Part shown: positions 8,249 to 16,128 of the stretch, in pieces
Numbering within the stretch: position 1 is the first letter of the stretch
Layout: every line of letters starts with the position of its first letter
Source: Bradyrhizobium sp. CCBAU 51765
Lineage (GTDB): Bacteria > Pseudomonadota > Alphaproteobacteria > Rhizobiales > Xanthobacteraceae
Assembly: GCF_015291725.1 (NCBI RefSeq)
Contig: NZ_CP030038.1
Coordinates: forward strand, 7,739,001 to 7,803,000
Direction of reading: 5' to 3'
DNA: 64,000 nt
Made by a program: the position numbers and the translations under genes
The notes under the pieces: generated by a model
What the model was told of the DNA's origin: nothing
Databases searched by the model: none
What the model saw: only the letters and a program-made list of their open reading frames with translations

Positions 8249-8884
8249 TTACTTAGCTTGGTCAGACGCCTTCTCTCCCTTCAGCGCCGCGACCTCCGCC
8301 TCCAGCTCCGCAATCCGCGCATCCCTCGCCGCCAGCGCGGCCGCGACATCTGCCGCATCGAACTTCTGCGGGATGTGCTGGGGGCAGTTGGTGTCCCAGG
8401 CTGCGATCTTGAACAGGATCACCTGCTCGGGCCGCGCGCGGTAGCCTTTCGGCATCAGCGACGTGGTCAGCGCTTCGTCGTCCTCGACCACGCGCGCCTC
8501 GCCCCAGATCTTCACCCGGCGGCGATGGGCGTAGTCCATCACGAAGATGTAGGCCTTGGGATTCTCCGACAAATTGCCCTGCGTGATGAACTGCTGGTTG
8601 CCGGCATAGTCGGTGAAGGCAAGCGTCTGCTTGTCGAGCACCTTTAGAAACCCCTTCGGTCCGCCGCGGTGCTGGATGTAGGGCTGGCCGTCGGCCGAGG
8701 CAGTGGCGAAATAGAAGCTGTTGGCGTCGGCAAGGAAGGCCGCGAGGTTGTCGTCGACCTCGGTGCGCCAGCCGTGCTGCTCGCTGCGCGCATAGGCCTC
8801 GCGCGAGCCCTTGCGCGCCTGGATCGCCTTGACCGCCGGCGAGAAGGCGACGTCGCTGGCATAGGCATCAGCTGCTGTCGTCAT
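8249..8884 (-). CDS. Pyridoxamine 5'-phosphate oxidase-like flavin-binding protein
   Basis: A 211-residue protein with a split-barrel FMN-binding fold over about residues 35-165 (FYFATASADGQPYIQHRGG, then AGNQQFITQGNLSENPKAYIFVMDY). The C terminus (about 175-211) is an Ala/Glu-rich coiled coil (AARDARIAELEAEVAALKG). Proteins of this group reduce or oxidise small substrates with FMN or F420-like cofactors; the substrate here is unknown. It is divergent from a LysR-type regulator gene whose start is 125 bp away, so that regulator is its most likely controller. Confidence 0.82.
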   Translation of the reverse strand: MTTAADAYASDVAFSPAVKAIQARKGSREAYARSEQHGWRTEVDDNLAAFLADANSFYFATASADGQPYIQHRGGPKGFLKVLDKQTLAFTDYAGNQQFITQGNLSENPKAYIFVMDYAHRRRVKIWGEARVVEDDEALTTSLMPKGYRARPEQVILFKIAAWDTNCPQHIPQKFDAADVAAALAARDARIAELEAEVAALKGEKASDQAK

Positions 8885-9008
8885 CGGAACGTCTCCTTAA
8901 AAATTCCGGCGCATTCCTGCATCTTTCCAGGCATAAAATAGACCTGCAAGCCGCCAGAACAATCTGGCCACTTGACACTTCATCATTGCAGCATATGCAA
9001 TAATCTCC

Positions 9009-9893
9009 ATGGACCGGCTCGAAGCCATGCACGTGTTCGTCACCGTCGCCGATCTGCGCGGCTTCGCGCCGGCGGCGCGCAAGCTGCGCCTGTCGCCTTC
9101 GGCGGTGACCCGGCTGATCGCCGCGCTGGAGGAGCATCTCGGCGCGCGGCTGCTCCAGCGAACCACGCGGCAGGTGACACTGACCGACGTCGGCGCACGC
9201 TATCTGGAGCGCGCGCGGCGCATCCTCGCCGATGTCGAGGAGGCCGACGGCTCGGCGCGGCAGGAGCGCAACCGGCCGAGCGGGCGGCTGGTGGTGTCGG
9301 CGCCGGTCGGCTTCGGCCGGCTGCATGTCGGGCCGGTCATGACCGCCTATCTCAAGCGCTATCCCGAGGTCGCCTGCGAGCTCAGACTGTCGGATCATCT
9401 GGTCAATCTCGTCGAGGACGCCGTCGATGCGGCGGTGCGGATCGGCCATCTCGCCGATTCCTCGCTGGTTGCGCGCCAGGTCGGCGTGATGCGGCGGATC
9501 GTGGTGGCAGCGCCCGGCTATCTCAAGCGACATGGCGAGCCGAAGACGCCGGAGGCGCTTCGCGAGCACCAGACCATCCAGTTCGGCCCCTGGTCCGAAT
9601 GGCGCTTCCAGCACAACGGCCGCGACATCGAGGTGACGCCGACCCCACGCTTCACCAGCAACAGCGCCGACGCGGCGCTGCAATATGCCGAGGCCGGCGG
9701 CGGCGTGACGCGCGTGCTGGCCTATCAGGCCGCCGATGGCTTGAAGCGCGGACGGCTGAAGATCGTGCTGGCGGCCTACGAGCAGCCGGCGCTGCCGATC
9801 CACATCGTCTACCCGACCTCGCGCCTGCTCTCGGCCAAGGTGCGGGCGTTCGTCGATCTCGTGGTGGAGACGGCGGAGTGGAGGTTCGGGTAG
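9009..9893 (+). CDS. LysR-family transcriptional regulator
   Basis: A 294-residue protein with the LysR helix-turn-helix at residues 1-60 (MDRLEAMHVFVTVADLRGFA, then KLRLSPSAVTRLIAALEEHL) and a periplasmic-binding-protein-like effector domain from about 90 (RLVVSAPVGFGRLHVGPVM). It belongs to the AaeR/CrgA-like branch with the motif RLLQRTTRQVTLTDVG. Divergent orientation to the flavin-binding protein gene is the usual arrangement for a LysR regulator and its target. The effector is unknown. Confidence 0.9.
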   Translation: MDRLEAMHVFVTVADLRGFAPAARKLRLSPSAVTRLIAALEEHLGARLLQRTTRQVTLTDVGARYLERARRILADVEEADGSARQERNRPSGRLVVSAPVGFGRLHVGPVMTAYLKRYPEVACELRLSDHLVNLVEDAVDAAVRIGHLADSSLVARQVGVMRRIVVAAPGYLKRHGEPKTPEALREHQTIQFGPWSEWRFQHNGRDIEVTPTPRFTSNSADAALQYAEAGGGVTRVLAYQAADGLKRGRLKIVLAAYEQPALPIHIVYPTSRLLSAKVRAFVDLVVETAEWRFG

Positions 9894-9896
9894 GCC

Positions 9897-10030
9897 TCGT
9901 GTCCCGGACGCGTCGCGAAGCGGCGCAGCGCCGGGACCGAGAAAGCGAAGAGTGAGCTGCGGATGGATGGGCCCCGGCTCAGCAGCGCACCGCCGAAGAG
10001 GGCGCTGCGCTGCGTCCGGGGCACGAGAGA
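9897..10030. repeat. Dispersed repeat, type D (CCCGGACGC...GCGTCCGGGGCACGA)
   Basis: Inverted arms TCCCGGACGCGTCGCGAAGC and a complementary GCGCTGCGTCCGGGGCACGA flank an inner GGCGCAGCGCCGGGACC. Related copies lie at 27800-27857 and 63902-63990. It fills the gap between two convergent genes. Confidence 0.7.
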
Positions 10031-10033
10031 GCT

Positions 10034-10453
10034 TCACCCCTTCTTCGGCACCACGCGGAACGTCCCGCTGGCGCGCGCGATCACGGCATCGTCCGCCTTC
10101 ACCAGGCATTGCGCGAAGCAGATCGTAGAGCCGGTTTTGAGCGCCTCGCCCTCGACCGCGAGCCATTGGCCGATCCCGGCGGCGCCGACATAGTCGACCG
10201 ACAGCGAAATCGTGACGAACGACGTCGCCCATGCCGTCGCCTGCGCGCAGCTGTAGCCCATGGCGGCATCGGCCAGCGCCGCGATCAGCCCGCCATGGAT
10301 CAGCCCGCGCGCATTGGTATGTGGCGTCGCCAGCCGCAATCCCACGGTGACGCTCTTATCGGCCTTCTTCGAATAGAGCGGCTCCCAGGGATCGGTGAGC
10401 GGGGATTTGCGGAAATGCGGCTCGAAGCCCGCGGGGATGTCGGTGGAGGTCAT
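10034..10453 (-). CDS. PaaI-type hotdog-fold thioesterase
   Basis: A 139-residue single hotdog domain. The family helix motif is seen as TNARGLIHGGLIAALADAAMG (read in two parts around residues 45-65), with the conserved H-G-G-x-x-x-x-x-x-D. Members hydrolyse acyl-CoA or aryl-acyl-CoA esters; those near aromatic pathways often release CoA from dead-end intermediates. It lies between the LysR gene and pobA on the minus strand and is probably transcribed alone, since a repeat separates it from pobA. Confidence 0.85.
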   Translation of the reverse strand: MTSTDIPAGFEPHFRKSPLTDPWEPLYSKKADKSVTVGLRLATPHTNARGLIHGGLIAALADAAMGYSCAQATAWATSFVTISLSVDYVGAAGIGQWLAVEGEALKTGSTICFAQCLVKADDAVIARASGTFRVVPKKG

Positions 10454-10572
10454 GGGTGTCTCGCGTTGCTGATTGCCGGCATTGAACGCGATGTGGATGA
10501 CGGTTGCATCAATTACAAAGTTTCAAACGGAATTTGCGCGGGCGTTTGAAACGGACGCGCCATCGTCCCAAC

Positions 10573-10681
10573 TACACTGTCATCACCCGCGAAGGCGGGT
10601 GATCCAGTATTCCAGAGGCGGTTGTGATTAAACCGAGAGGCCGCGGCGTACTGGATGCCCCGCCTGCGCGGGGCATGACAT
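10573..10681. repeat. Dispersed palindromic repeat, type E
   Basis: Arms TGTCATCACCCGCGAAGGCG and GCCCCGCCTGCGCGGGGCAT with internal matching pieces CAGTATTCCAGAGGC and GCGTACTGGATG. This is the form of a Bradyrhizobium-type intergenic palindrome. It separates the thioesterase gene start from the pobA stop. Confidence 0.65.
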
Positions 10682-10687
10682 CTGTGG

Positions 10688-11857
10688 TCAAAACGGCAGC
10701 CCGACGTAATTCTCCGACAGCGACGTCATCGCGGCCTTCGACTGCGTGACGTAGTCGAGCTCGGCGAGCTGGATGCGGGCTCCGATGGTGCCGGTGTCGG
10801 GGAATTTGTGCAGCATCGAGGTCATCCACCACGAGAACCGCACGGCTTTCCAGACCCGTGCCAGCGCCTTGGCGGAGTAGGCGTCGAGGCCGGCGCTGGA
10901 CTTCTCGTCGTAGAACTCGCGCAGCGCGCTCGACAGATAATGCGCGTCGCTGGCGGCGAGGTTCAGTCCCTTGGCGCCGGTCGGCGGCACGATGTGGGCG
11001 GCGTCGCCGCACAGGAACATCCGGCCGAAGCGCATCGGCTCGGCGACGAAGCTGCGCAGCGGCGCGATGCTCTTCTCGATCGACGGGCCTGTGACGAGGC
11101 TGTCGGCCGCCTCCTGGTCGAGCCGGCGCTTCAATTCGTCCCAGAAGCGGTCGTCCGGCCATTGATCGACATGATCGTCGAGCGAACATTGCACATAGTA
11201 GCGGCTGCGCCTGGTCGAGCGCATGGTGCACAGCGCAAAGCCGCGGGCGTGGTTGGAATAGATCAGCTCGTGGCTGACCGGCGGTGTGCCGGACAAGATG
11301 CCGAGCCAGCCGAACGGATAGACCCGCTCGAACTCCTCGATCGCCGAAGACGGGACGCTGGCGCGGCTGACGCCGTGGAAACCGTCGCAGCCGGCGATGA
11401 AATCGCAATCGATGGTGTGGCTGACGCCGTCCTTGACATAGGTCACGCGCGGGTGACTGCCGTCGAAATCATGCGGCTGCACGTCCCGGGCCTCGTAGAC
11501 GGAGATGAGACCGGCGGCCTTCCTCGCATTCATCAGGTCGAGCGTGACCTCGGTCTGGCCATAGATCATCACCGTCTTGCCGGTCGCGCTCTTCATGTCG
11601 ATGCGGTGACGGCGGCCGGAGAAGGCGAGCTCGATGCCTTCGTGCACCAGGCCTTCGGCATGGGCCCGCGCGCCGGCGCCGACCTGGTCGAGCAGCGCGA
11701 CGGTTCCTTCCTCCAGAAGGCCGGCGCGGATGCGGCCGAGCACGTAATCCGGGCTCTGCCGCTCCAGGATGACGTTGTCGATGCCATATGTGTGCAGCAG
11801 TTGCCCGAGCAACAACCCGGCCGGCCCGGCTCCGATGATTGCGACTTTTGTCCGCAA
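10688..11857 (-). CDS. pobA: 4-hydroxybenzoate 3-monooxygenase
   Basis: A 389-residue flavoprotein hydroxylase, close to the usual 390-394 of PobA. The FAD-binding N terminus reads KVAIIGAGPAGLLLGQLL, the DG motif is CDGFHGVSRASVP and the second FAD motif is CGDAAHIVPPTGAKGLNLA. It converts 4-hydroxybenzoate, NADPH and oxygen to protocatechuate in the cytoplasm. It is divergent from the TRAP importer; the shared promoter region contains ATTATATCATATAAC (11925-11939), which fits the motif found upstream of couR and the hydratase gene. It links the hydroxycinnamate side-chain steps to the ring-cleavage pathway. Confidence 0.95.
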   Translation of the reverse strand: MRTKVAIIGAGPAGLLLGQLLHTYGIDNVILERQSPDYVLGRIRAGLLEEGTVALLDQVGAGARAHAEGLVHEGIELAFSGRRHRIDMKSATGKTVMIYGQTEVTLDLMNARKAAGLISVYEARDVQPHDFDGSHPRVTYVKDGVSHTIDCDFIAGCDGFHGVSRASVPSSAIEEFERVYPFGWLGILSGTPPVSHELIYSNHARGFALCTMRSTRRSRYYVQCSLDDHVDQWPDDRFWDELKRRLDQEAADSLVTGPSIEKSIAPLRSFVAEPMRFGRMFLCGDAAHIVPPTGAKGLNLAASDAHYLSSALREFYDEKSSAGLDAYSAKALARVWKAVRFSWWMTSMLHKFPDTGTIGARIQLAELDYVTQSKAAMTSLSENYVGLPF

Positions 11858-11924
11858 TACTTGCTCCTTCCGATCCTGTAGGCTTTCGTCGCGGGTCGCT
11901 TGTCGCCTCGCTCCGTGCAGGATA

Positions 11925-11939
11925 ATTATATCATATAAC
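11925..11939. promoter_or_regulatory. GTTAT-N5-ATAAY operator candidate upstream of pobA
   Basis: ATTATATCATATAAC on the plus strand, GTTATATGATATAAT on the minus strand. The central TTATAT-C-ATATAA is a perfect palindrome. It lies 68-82 bp upstream of the pobA start and matches 4402-4416 in 12 of 15 positions. Regulator inferred to be the MarR protein at 3825. Confidence 0.55.
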
Positions 11940-12056
11940 GGTTGGGAAGAAGGGAGGGCGTTCGCCGCAGCGCGACAAATCCATGCAACATGGATGATGT
12001 AGACGGCGCGGCGAGGTGCGCGCCAGTTTCCGGCTTGAACGCGCCGGCCAATTAGA

Positions 12057-12072
12057 TAACATGTTAATTAAC
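12057..12072. promoter_or_regulatory. Overlapping palindromes upstream of the TRAP importer
   Basis: TAACATGTTA (12057-12066) and GTTAATTAAC (12063-12072) are both perfect 10-bp palindromes sharing four bases, in an AT-rich patch about 50 bp upstream of the TRAP binding-protein start. They contain half sites (ATAAC, GTTAA) similar to the motif at 4402 but not its exact spacing. Confidence 0.4.
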
Positions 12073-12120
12073 AAGACCGGGCCATCGAAGCCCGCCGTCA
12101 AAAACAGGGAGAGACGCGTG

Positions 12121-13137
12121 ATGAGGAAAGCCTGTCTGGCGTTGCTGCTGGCAGCAAGCGTGAGCCCAGCGTTCGCGCAGGAGAAGACCTTCGATCTGAA
12201 GATCTCGCACTGGGTGCCGGCCTCGCATCCGCTGCAGAAATCACTGGAGGACTGGGCCGCCGCGGTCGAAAAGGATTCCGGCGGCACCATCAAGGGCAAG
12301 GTGTTTCCGGCCCAGCAGCTCGGCAAGGCCTTCGACCATTACGACATGGCGCGCGACGGCATCGCCGATGTCACCTATGTCAATCCCGGCTATCAGCCCG
12401 GCCGCTTCCCCATCATCGGCGCAGGCGAACTGCCCTTCCTGATCTCGGACGCCAAGGGCGGCTCGATGGGGCTCGACGCCTGGTATCGCAAATATGCAGA
12501 GAAGGAGATGAAGGACGTCAAATACTGTCTCGCCTTCGTCCACTCGCCCTCCTCGTTCCACTCCCGCACCAAGAAGATCGTCAACCCCGAGGACGTGAAG
12601 GGCCTGAAGATCCGCCCCGCACACGCCACCATGGCGAATTTCGTCACTTCGCTCGGCGGCACCAATGTGCAGTCCTCCGCGCCCGAAGTGCGCGACATCA
12701 TCGAGCGCGGCGTCGCCGACGGCGTCACCTTCCCCTGGGGCTCCCTGGTGCTGTTCGGGATCGACAAGGTGACCAAATACGACATGGAGGCGCCGCTCTA
12801 CACCACGACCTTCGTGTTCGTGATCAACAAGGACAAGTACAATGCCATGTCCGACAAGCAGAAGGCCGCGATCGACAAGAATTGCACGGTCGAGATGGCG
12901 GGCGCAGTCGGCGAGCACTGGGGCAAGTTCGAGGACGCCGGCATCGACAAGGTGAAGGCGGAGTCCAGTCACGAGGTCTACAAGCTCACGGCCGAGCAGA
13001 CCGCCGCCTGGAAGAAGGCCGCCGAGCCGCTGGTCAAGACCTGGAGCGATAATGCCAAGAAGGCCGGCGCCGATCCCGATGCGGCGCTCGCGGACCTGAA
13101 GGCATCGCTGAAGAAGTACAACGCGCTGGCGGAGTGA
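12121..13137 (+). CDS. tarP: TRAP transporter substrate-binding protein (DctP family, TarP-like)
   Basis: A 338-residue periplasmic protein with signal peptide MRKACLALLLAASVSPAFA cleaved near residue 19-20, then FDLKISHWVPASHPLQKSLE, the usual DctP opening. The Arg of the organic-anion site is expected in the segment GLKIRPAHATMANFV. The start at ATG 12121 is chosen over upstream codons because it begins the signal peptide and has CAGGGAGAG 7 bp before. It captures a carboxylate for the DctQ/DctM permease downstream. R. palustris TarP binds p-coumarate-type acids; the context here supports that, so the symbol is by analogy. Confidence 0.85.
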   Translation: MRKACLALLLAASVSPAFAQEKTFDLKISHWVPASHPLQKSLEDWAAAVEKDSGGTIKGKVFPAQQLGKAFDHYDMARDGIADVTYVNPGYQPGRFPIIGAGELPFLISDAKGGSMGLDAWYRKYAEKEMKDVKYCLAFVHSPSSFHSRTKKIVNPEDVKGLKIRPAHATMANFVTSLGGTNVQSSAPEVRDIIERGVADGVTFPWGSLVLFGIDKVTKYDMEAPLYTTTFVFVINKDKYNAMSDKQKAAIDKNCTVEMAGAVGEHWGKFEDAGIDKVKAESSHEVYKLTAEQTAAWKKAAEPLVKTWSDNAKKAGADPDAALADLKASLKKYNALAE

Positions 13138-13161
13138 CGCCCGGCAGCGGCCACGCGCTCA

Positions 13162-13312
13162 CTGCACCTCTCCCGCTTGCGGGTGAGGTCGCGCCGAAGG
13201 CGCGGGTGAGGGCTCTCTCCTCTTGGGGGCTCTCGATTCTTTGGGGCTCTCGATTGTGGATGCACCCTCTCCCCAGCCCTCCCCCGCAAGCGGGGGAGGG
13301 AGTGCACCTCCC
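13162..13312. repeat. Dispersed palindromic repeat, type C (CTCTCCCGCTTGCGGG...)
   Basis: Arms ACCTCTCCCGCTTGCGGGTG and CCCCGCAAGCGGGGGAGGGA flank GCGCCGAAGGCGCGGGTGAG. It lies inside the TRAP operon between tarP and tarQ. Related copies are at 15236-15372 and, split by an insertion sequence, at 21371-22711. Confidence 0.75.
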
Positions 13313-13362
13313 TCGCGGAAAAACTGAACCCGGCTTCGCCGGATTTAGATAGGATTCTTCCC

Positions 13363-13872
13363 ATGAAGCGCTCCTGGATGGATCGCGTGATCGACTCGAT
13401 CGAATGGATCGCGGCCGGCTTCGTCGGCATCGTCGCGCTCGACATCTTCCTGTCGGTGCTGCTGCGCAACACGCTGAACTATTCGATTCCCGACAGTTTC
13501 GACATCGGCCGCATGCTGCTCGGCATCCTCATTTTCTGGGGCATCGCGGCGACCTCCTATCGCGGCACTCACATCACGGTGGACCTGGTCTGGGGCAATG
13601 TCGGCCCGCGCTATCAGCGCTGGATCGACGTGTTCGCGACGCTGGTGCTGCTGTTCGTCGTCACCGTGCAGACCTGGACGCTGTTCGACAAGGTGCGCGG
13701 CACCTACAACGACAACGTCCAGACCTTCGACCTGCACATGCCGACATGGCCGTTCTTCGCGGTCGCCTGGATCGGCGACGTCTGCGCTGTGCTGCTGATC
13801 GCGATCCGCACCTACCGGCTGATCTTCCATCCCGAAGAGATGCACGACCCCAAGATCAAGGCGACGGAGTAG
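13363..13872 (+). CDS. tarQ: TRAP transporter small permease (DctQ family)
   Basis: A 169-residue membrane protein with four predicted helices and the DctQ signature area near LLRNTLNYSIPDSFDIGRML and FWGIAATSYRGTHITVDLV. It pairs with the large DctM subunit encoded 2 bp downstream. The distance from tarP is 225 bp because a palindromic repeat has entered the gap, yet order and direction show one transporter. The symbol is by analogy to TarPQM. Confidence 0.88.
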   Translation: MKRSWMDRVIDSIEWIAAGFVGIVALDIFLSVLLRNTLNYSIPDSFDIGRMLLGILIFWGIAATSYRGTHITVDLVWGNVGPRYQRWIDVFATLVLLFVVTVQTWTLFDKVRGTYNDNVQTFDLHMPTWPFFAVAWIGDVCAVLLIAIRTYRLIFHPEEMHDPKIKATE

Positions 13873-13874
13873 TC

Positions 13875-15194
13875 ATGAGCACCGATGCCGTCGCCGTTAT
13901 CGGCTTTGTTTCCCTCTTTGCCCTGATGCTGCTGCGCGTTCCCGTCGGCATGGCCATGGGCCTCGTCGGCGTCTCCGGCTTTTCCTATCTCGTCGGCGCC
14001 ACGCCGGCGCTGAAGCTGGTCGGGCAGACCTCGATGCGCACGGTGACCGACTACACGTTCGGCGTCATTCCGATGTTCCTGCTGATGGGCTCCTTCGTCA
14101 GCAATTCCGGCATGAGCCGCGAGCTGTTCCGCGCCGCCAACGGCTTTGTCGGCCATTTGCGCGGCGGCCTCGGCATCGCGACCGTCGGCGCCTGCGGCGG
14201 CTTTGCCGCGATCTGCGGCTCCTCGGTCGCGACGGCCGCGACCTTCTCCGCCGTCGCCTATCCTGAGATGCGCCGGTTCGGCTATCCGCAATCCTTTGCC
14301 ACCGGCGTGATCGCGGCCGGCGGCACGCTGGGCGCGATGCTGCCGCCCTCCACCGTGCTCGCGGTCTACGGCATCATCACCGAGCAGGACATCGGAAAAC
14401 TCTTCATCGCCGGCATCATCCCGGGCCTGCTCGCGATGACCATGTACATGATCACGATCTTCCTGATCGGCTATTTCCGCCCCGACTTCCTGCCCAAGGG
14501 CAAGGTGACACCGTGGCGCGAACGCTTCGCCGGATTGAAGGACATCTGGGCGCCGGTGCTGCTGTTCATCTTCGTGATCGGCGGCCTCTACGGCCTGCCC
14601 TTCCTGCCGCGCTTCACGCCGACCGAGGCCGGCGGCGTCGGCGCCACCGGCGCCTTCATCATCGGCGTGCTGACCGGCCGCCTCGACCGCGAGAAGGTGC
14701 TGGCCTCGCTGCTCCAGGCCACGCGCACCGCGGCCGCCGTGTTCACCGTGCTGATCGGCGCGCTGATCTTCGGCTATTTCCTCACGGTGACGCAGACGCC
14801 GCAGAAAGTCACGGAATTCCTCACCGGCCTCGGCCTCGGGCCCTACGGCGTGCTGGCGCTGATCATGGTGATGTATCTCGTGCTCGGCTGCCTGATGGAC
14901 GCCATGGCGATGATCATCCTCACCGTCCCGATCATCTTCCCCGTGATCATGCATCTCGGCTTCGACCCGATCTGGTTCGGCATCATCATCGTCATGACGG
15001 TCGAGCTCGGATTGATCCACCCGCCTGTCGGCATGAACGTCTTCGTCATAAAAAGCGTGGTGAAGGACGTGTCGTTCTCCACCATCTTCAAGGGCGTGAT
15101 CCCGTTCGTGGCGACCGACCTCGTGCGCCTCGTGATCCTGATCGCCTTCCCGCTGCTGGCGACATGGCTGCCGACGCGCATGATGGCGCATTGA
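13875..15194 (+). CDS. tarM: TRAP transporter large permease (DctM family)
   Basis: A 439-residue, very hydrophobic DctM protein with about 12 helices: MSTDAVAVIGFVSLFALMLL at the start, the conserved GACGGFAAICGSSVATAATF segment near 100-125 and LGAMLPPSTVLAVYGIIT. The C-terminal conserved ELGLIHPPVGMNVFVIKSV is present. It uses an ion gradient to import the ligand delivered by the binding protein. The ATG at 13875 is 2 bp after the dctQ stop. A longer in-frame reading upstream is a shadow over dctQ. Confidence 0.92.
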   Translation: MSTDAVAVIGFVSLFALMLLRVPVGMAMGLVGVSGFSYLVGATPALKLVGQTSMRTVTDYTFGVIPMFLLMGSFVSNSGMSRELFRAANGFVGHLRGGLGIATVGACGGFAAICGSSVATAATFSAVAYPEMRRFGYPQSFATGVIAAGGTLGAMLPPSTVLAVYGIITEQDIGKLFIAGIIPGLLAMTMYMITIFLIGYFRPDFLPKGKVTPWRERFAGLKDIWAPVLLFIFVIGGLYGLPFLPRFTPTEAGGVGATGAFIIGVLTGRLDREKVLASLLQATRTAAAVFTVLIGALIFGYFLTVTQTPQKVTEFLTGLGLGPYGVLALIMVMYLVLGCLMDAMAMIILTVPIIFPVIMHLGFDPIWFGIIIVMTVELGLIHPPVGMNVFVIKSVVKDVSFSTIFKGVIPFVATDLVRLVILIAFPLLATWLPTRMMAH

Positions 15195-15235
15195 GGAGAC
15201 GGATATGATTTCGTGCCATACGGCGAGCTGTCTTC

Positions 15236-15372
15236 CCCTCTCCCCCTGTGGGAGAGGGTGGCTCGCCGCGTAAGCGGCGAGACGGGTGAGGGGTCTCTCT
15301 CCACACGCTCGCTCGGGGAGAGAGACCCCTCATCCGGCGCTTCGCGCCACCTTCTCCCACAAGGGGAGAAGG
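15236..15372. repeat. Dispersed palindromic repeat, type C
   Basis: Arms CTCTCCCCCTGTGGGAGAGG and CCTTCTCCCACAAGGGGAGA with inner GGTGAGGGGTCTCTCTCC and GGGAGAGAGACCCCTCATCC. It separates tarM from the DUF3237 gene. Confidence 0.75.
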
Positions 15373-15405
15373 GAAGAGACTGGCGCGATAGATTGGAGAT
15401 AAGCG

Positions 15406-15867
15406 ATGACCACCCCTACCCTCGAAACCAAATACGTCTTCACCATCACCGCGCGGATCGGCGAGGTCGTCACCGCCGGCGAGACCGGCATCGGCGTTCG
15501 CCGCATCATCCCGATCATCGGCGGCGAGGTGAATGGCGCGGTCACCGGAAAGGTGCTCCCCTTCGGCGCCGACTTCCAGACCATCCGCCCCAACGAGCTG
15601 ATCGATCTCGAAGCGAAATACGCGTTCTCGACCGACGACGGCGCAGTTATCTATGTCGAGAACAAAGGCATGCGCTTCGGGCCGGTCGAGCTCCTGCAGA
15701 AGCTCAAGCGCGGCGAGCCGGTCGATCCCAAGCTGATCTATTTCCGCACCGTGCCGAAATTCGAGACCGGGCATGACAAGTATCGCTGGCTGATGGAGCA
15801 CATCTTCGTCGGCTCGGCCGCGCGCCATGCGGACCGCGTGGTGATCGACGTGCACCAGGTGATGTGA
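15406..15867 (+). CDS. DUF3237 family protein
   Basis: A 153-residue protein matching DUF3237 along its length: YVFTITARIGEVVTAGETG near the start, GGEVNGAVTGKVLPFGADF in the middle and the conserved YFRTVPKFETGHDKYRWLM before the C terminus. The family is predicted to be a small beta barrel and often sits in operons for aromatic or hydrocarbon acid breakdown, but no reaction is established. Here it lies between the TRAP importer and the hydratase/ligase operon, on the same strand. ATG 15406 has a GGAGATA site just upstream. Confidence 0.88.
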   Translation: MTTPTLETKYVFTITARIGEVVTAGETGIGVRRIIPIIGGEVNGAVTGKVLPFGADFQTIRPNELIDLEAKYAFSTDDGAVIYVENKGMRFGPVELLQKLKRGEPVDPKLIYFRTVPKFETGHDKYRWLMEHIFVGSAARHADRVVIDVHQVM

Positions 15868-15881
15868 GAAAGCTGCCACCT

Positions 15882-15969
15882 CGTCATTGCGAGCGCAGCG
15901 AAGCAATCCAGAGTCCCTCCAGGGAAAGATTCTGGATTGCTTCGCTGCGCCGCTGCGCTCGCAATGACG
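15882..15969. repeat. Dispersed palindrome, type B (CGTCATTGCGAGCGCAGCGAAG...)
   Basis: Inverted arms CGTCATTGCGAGCGCAGCGA and TCGCTGCGCTCGCAATGACG-like end around a short loop. Copies are at 57891-57970 and 59601-59680. It could form a long RNA hairpin after the DUF3237 gene. Confidence 0.85.
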
Positions 15970-16094
15970 GAGGGTTCGGCAACAGCAACATGTCAAATGC
16001 TCCCCGAAGCCTCTGACCGCCGGGTCAGGCCCCGGCAATCCAATCCCTGCCCGGGGGTGATATCATCCCGCCCTCCTTGACTCCCAAAAAATTC

Positions 16095-16109
16095 GTTATA
16101 CAACATAAC
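16095..16109. promoter_or_regulatory. GTTAT-N5-ATAAC operator candidate upstream of the hydratase-ligase operon
   Basis: GTTATACAACATAAC has perfect half sites and lies 20-34 bp before the enoyl-CoA hydratase start, close to where a -10/+1 region would be, so a bound repressor would block transcription. Compare 4402-4416 and 11925-11939. Confidence 0.6.
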
Positions 16110-16128
16110 TATTCTGATAAGGACGCAA

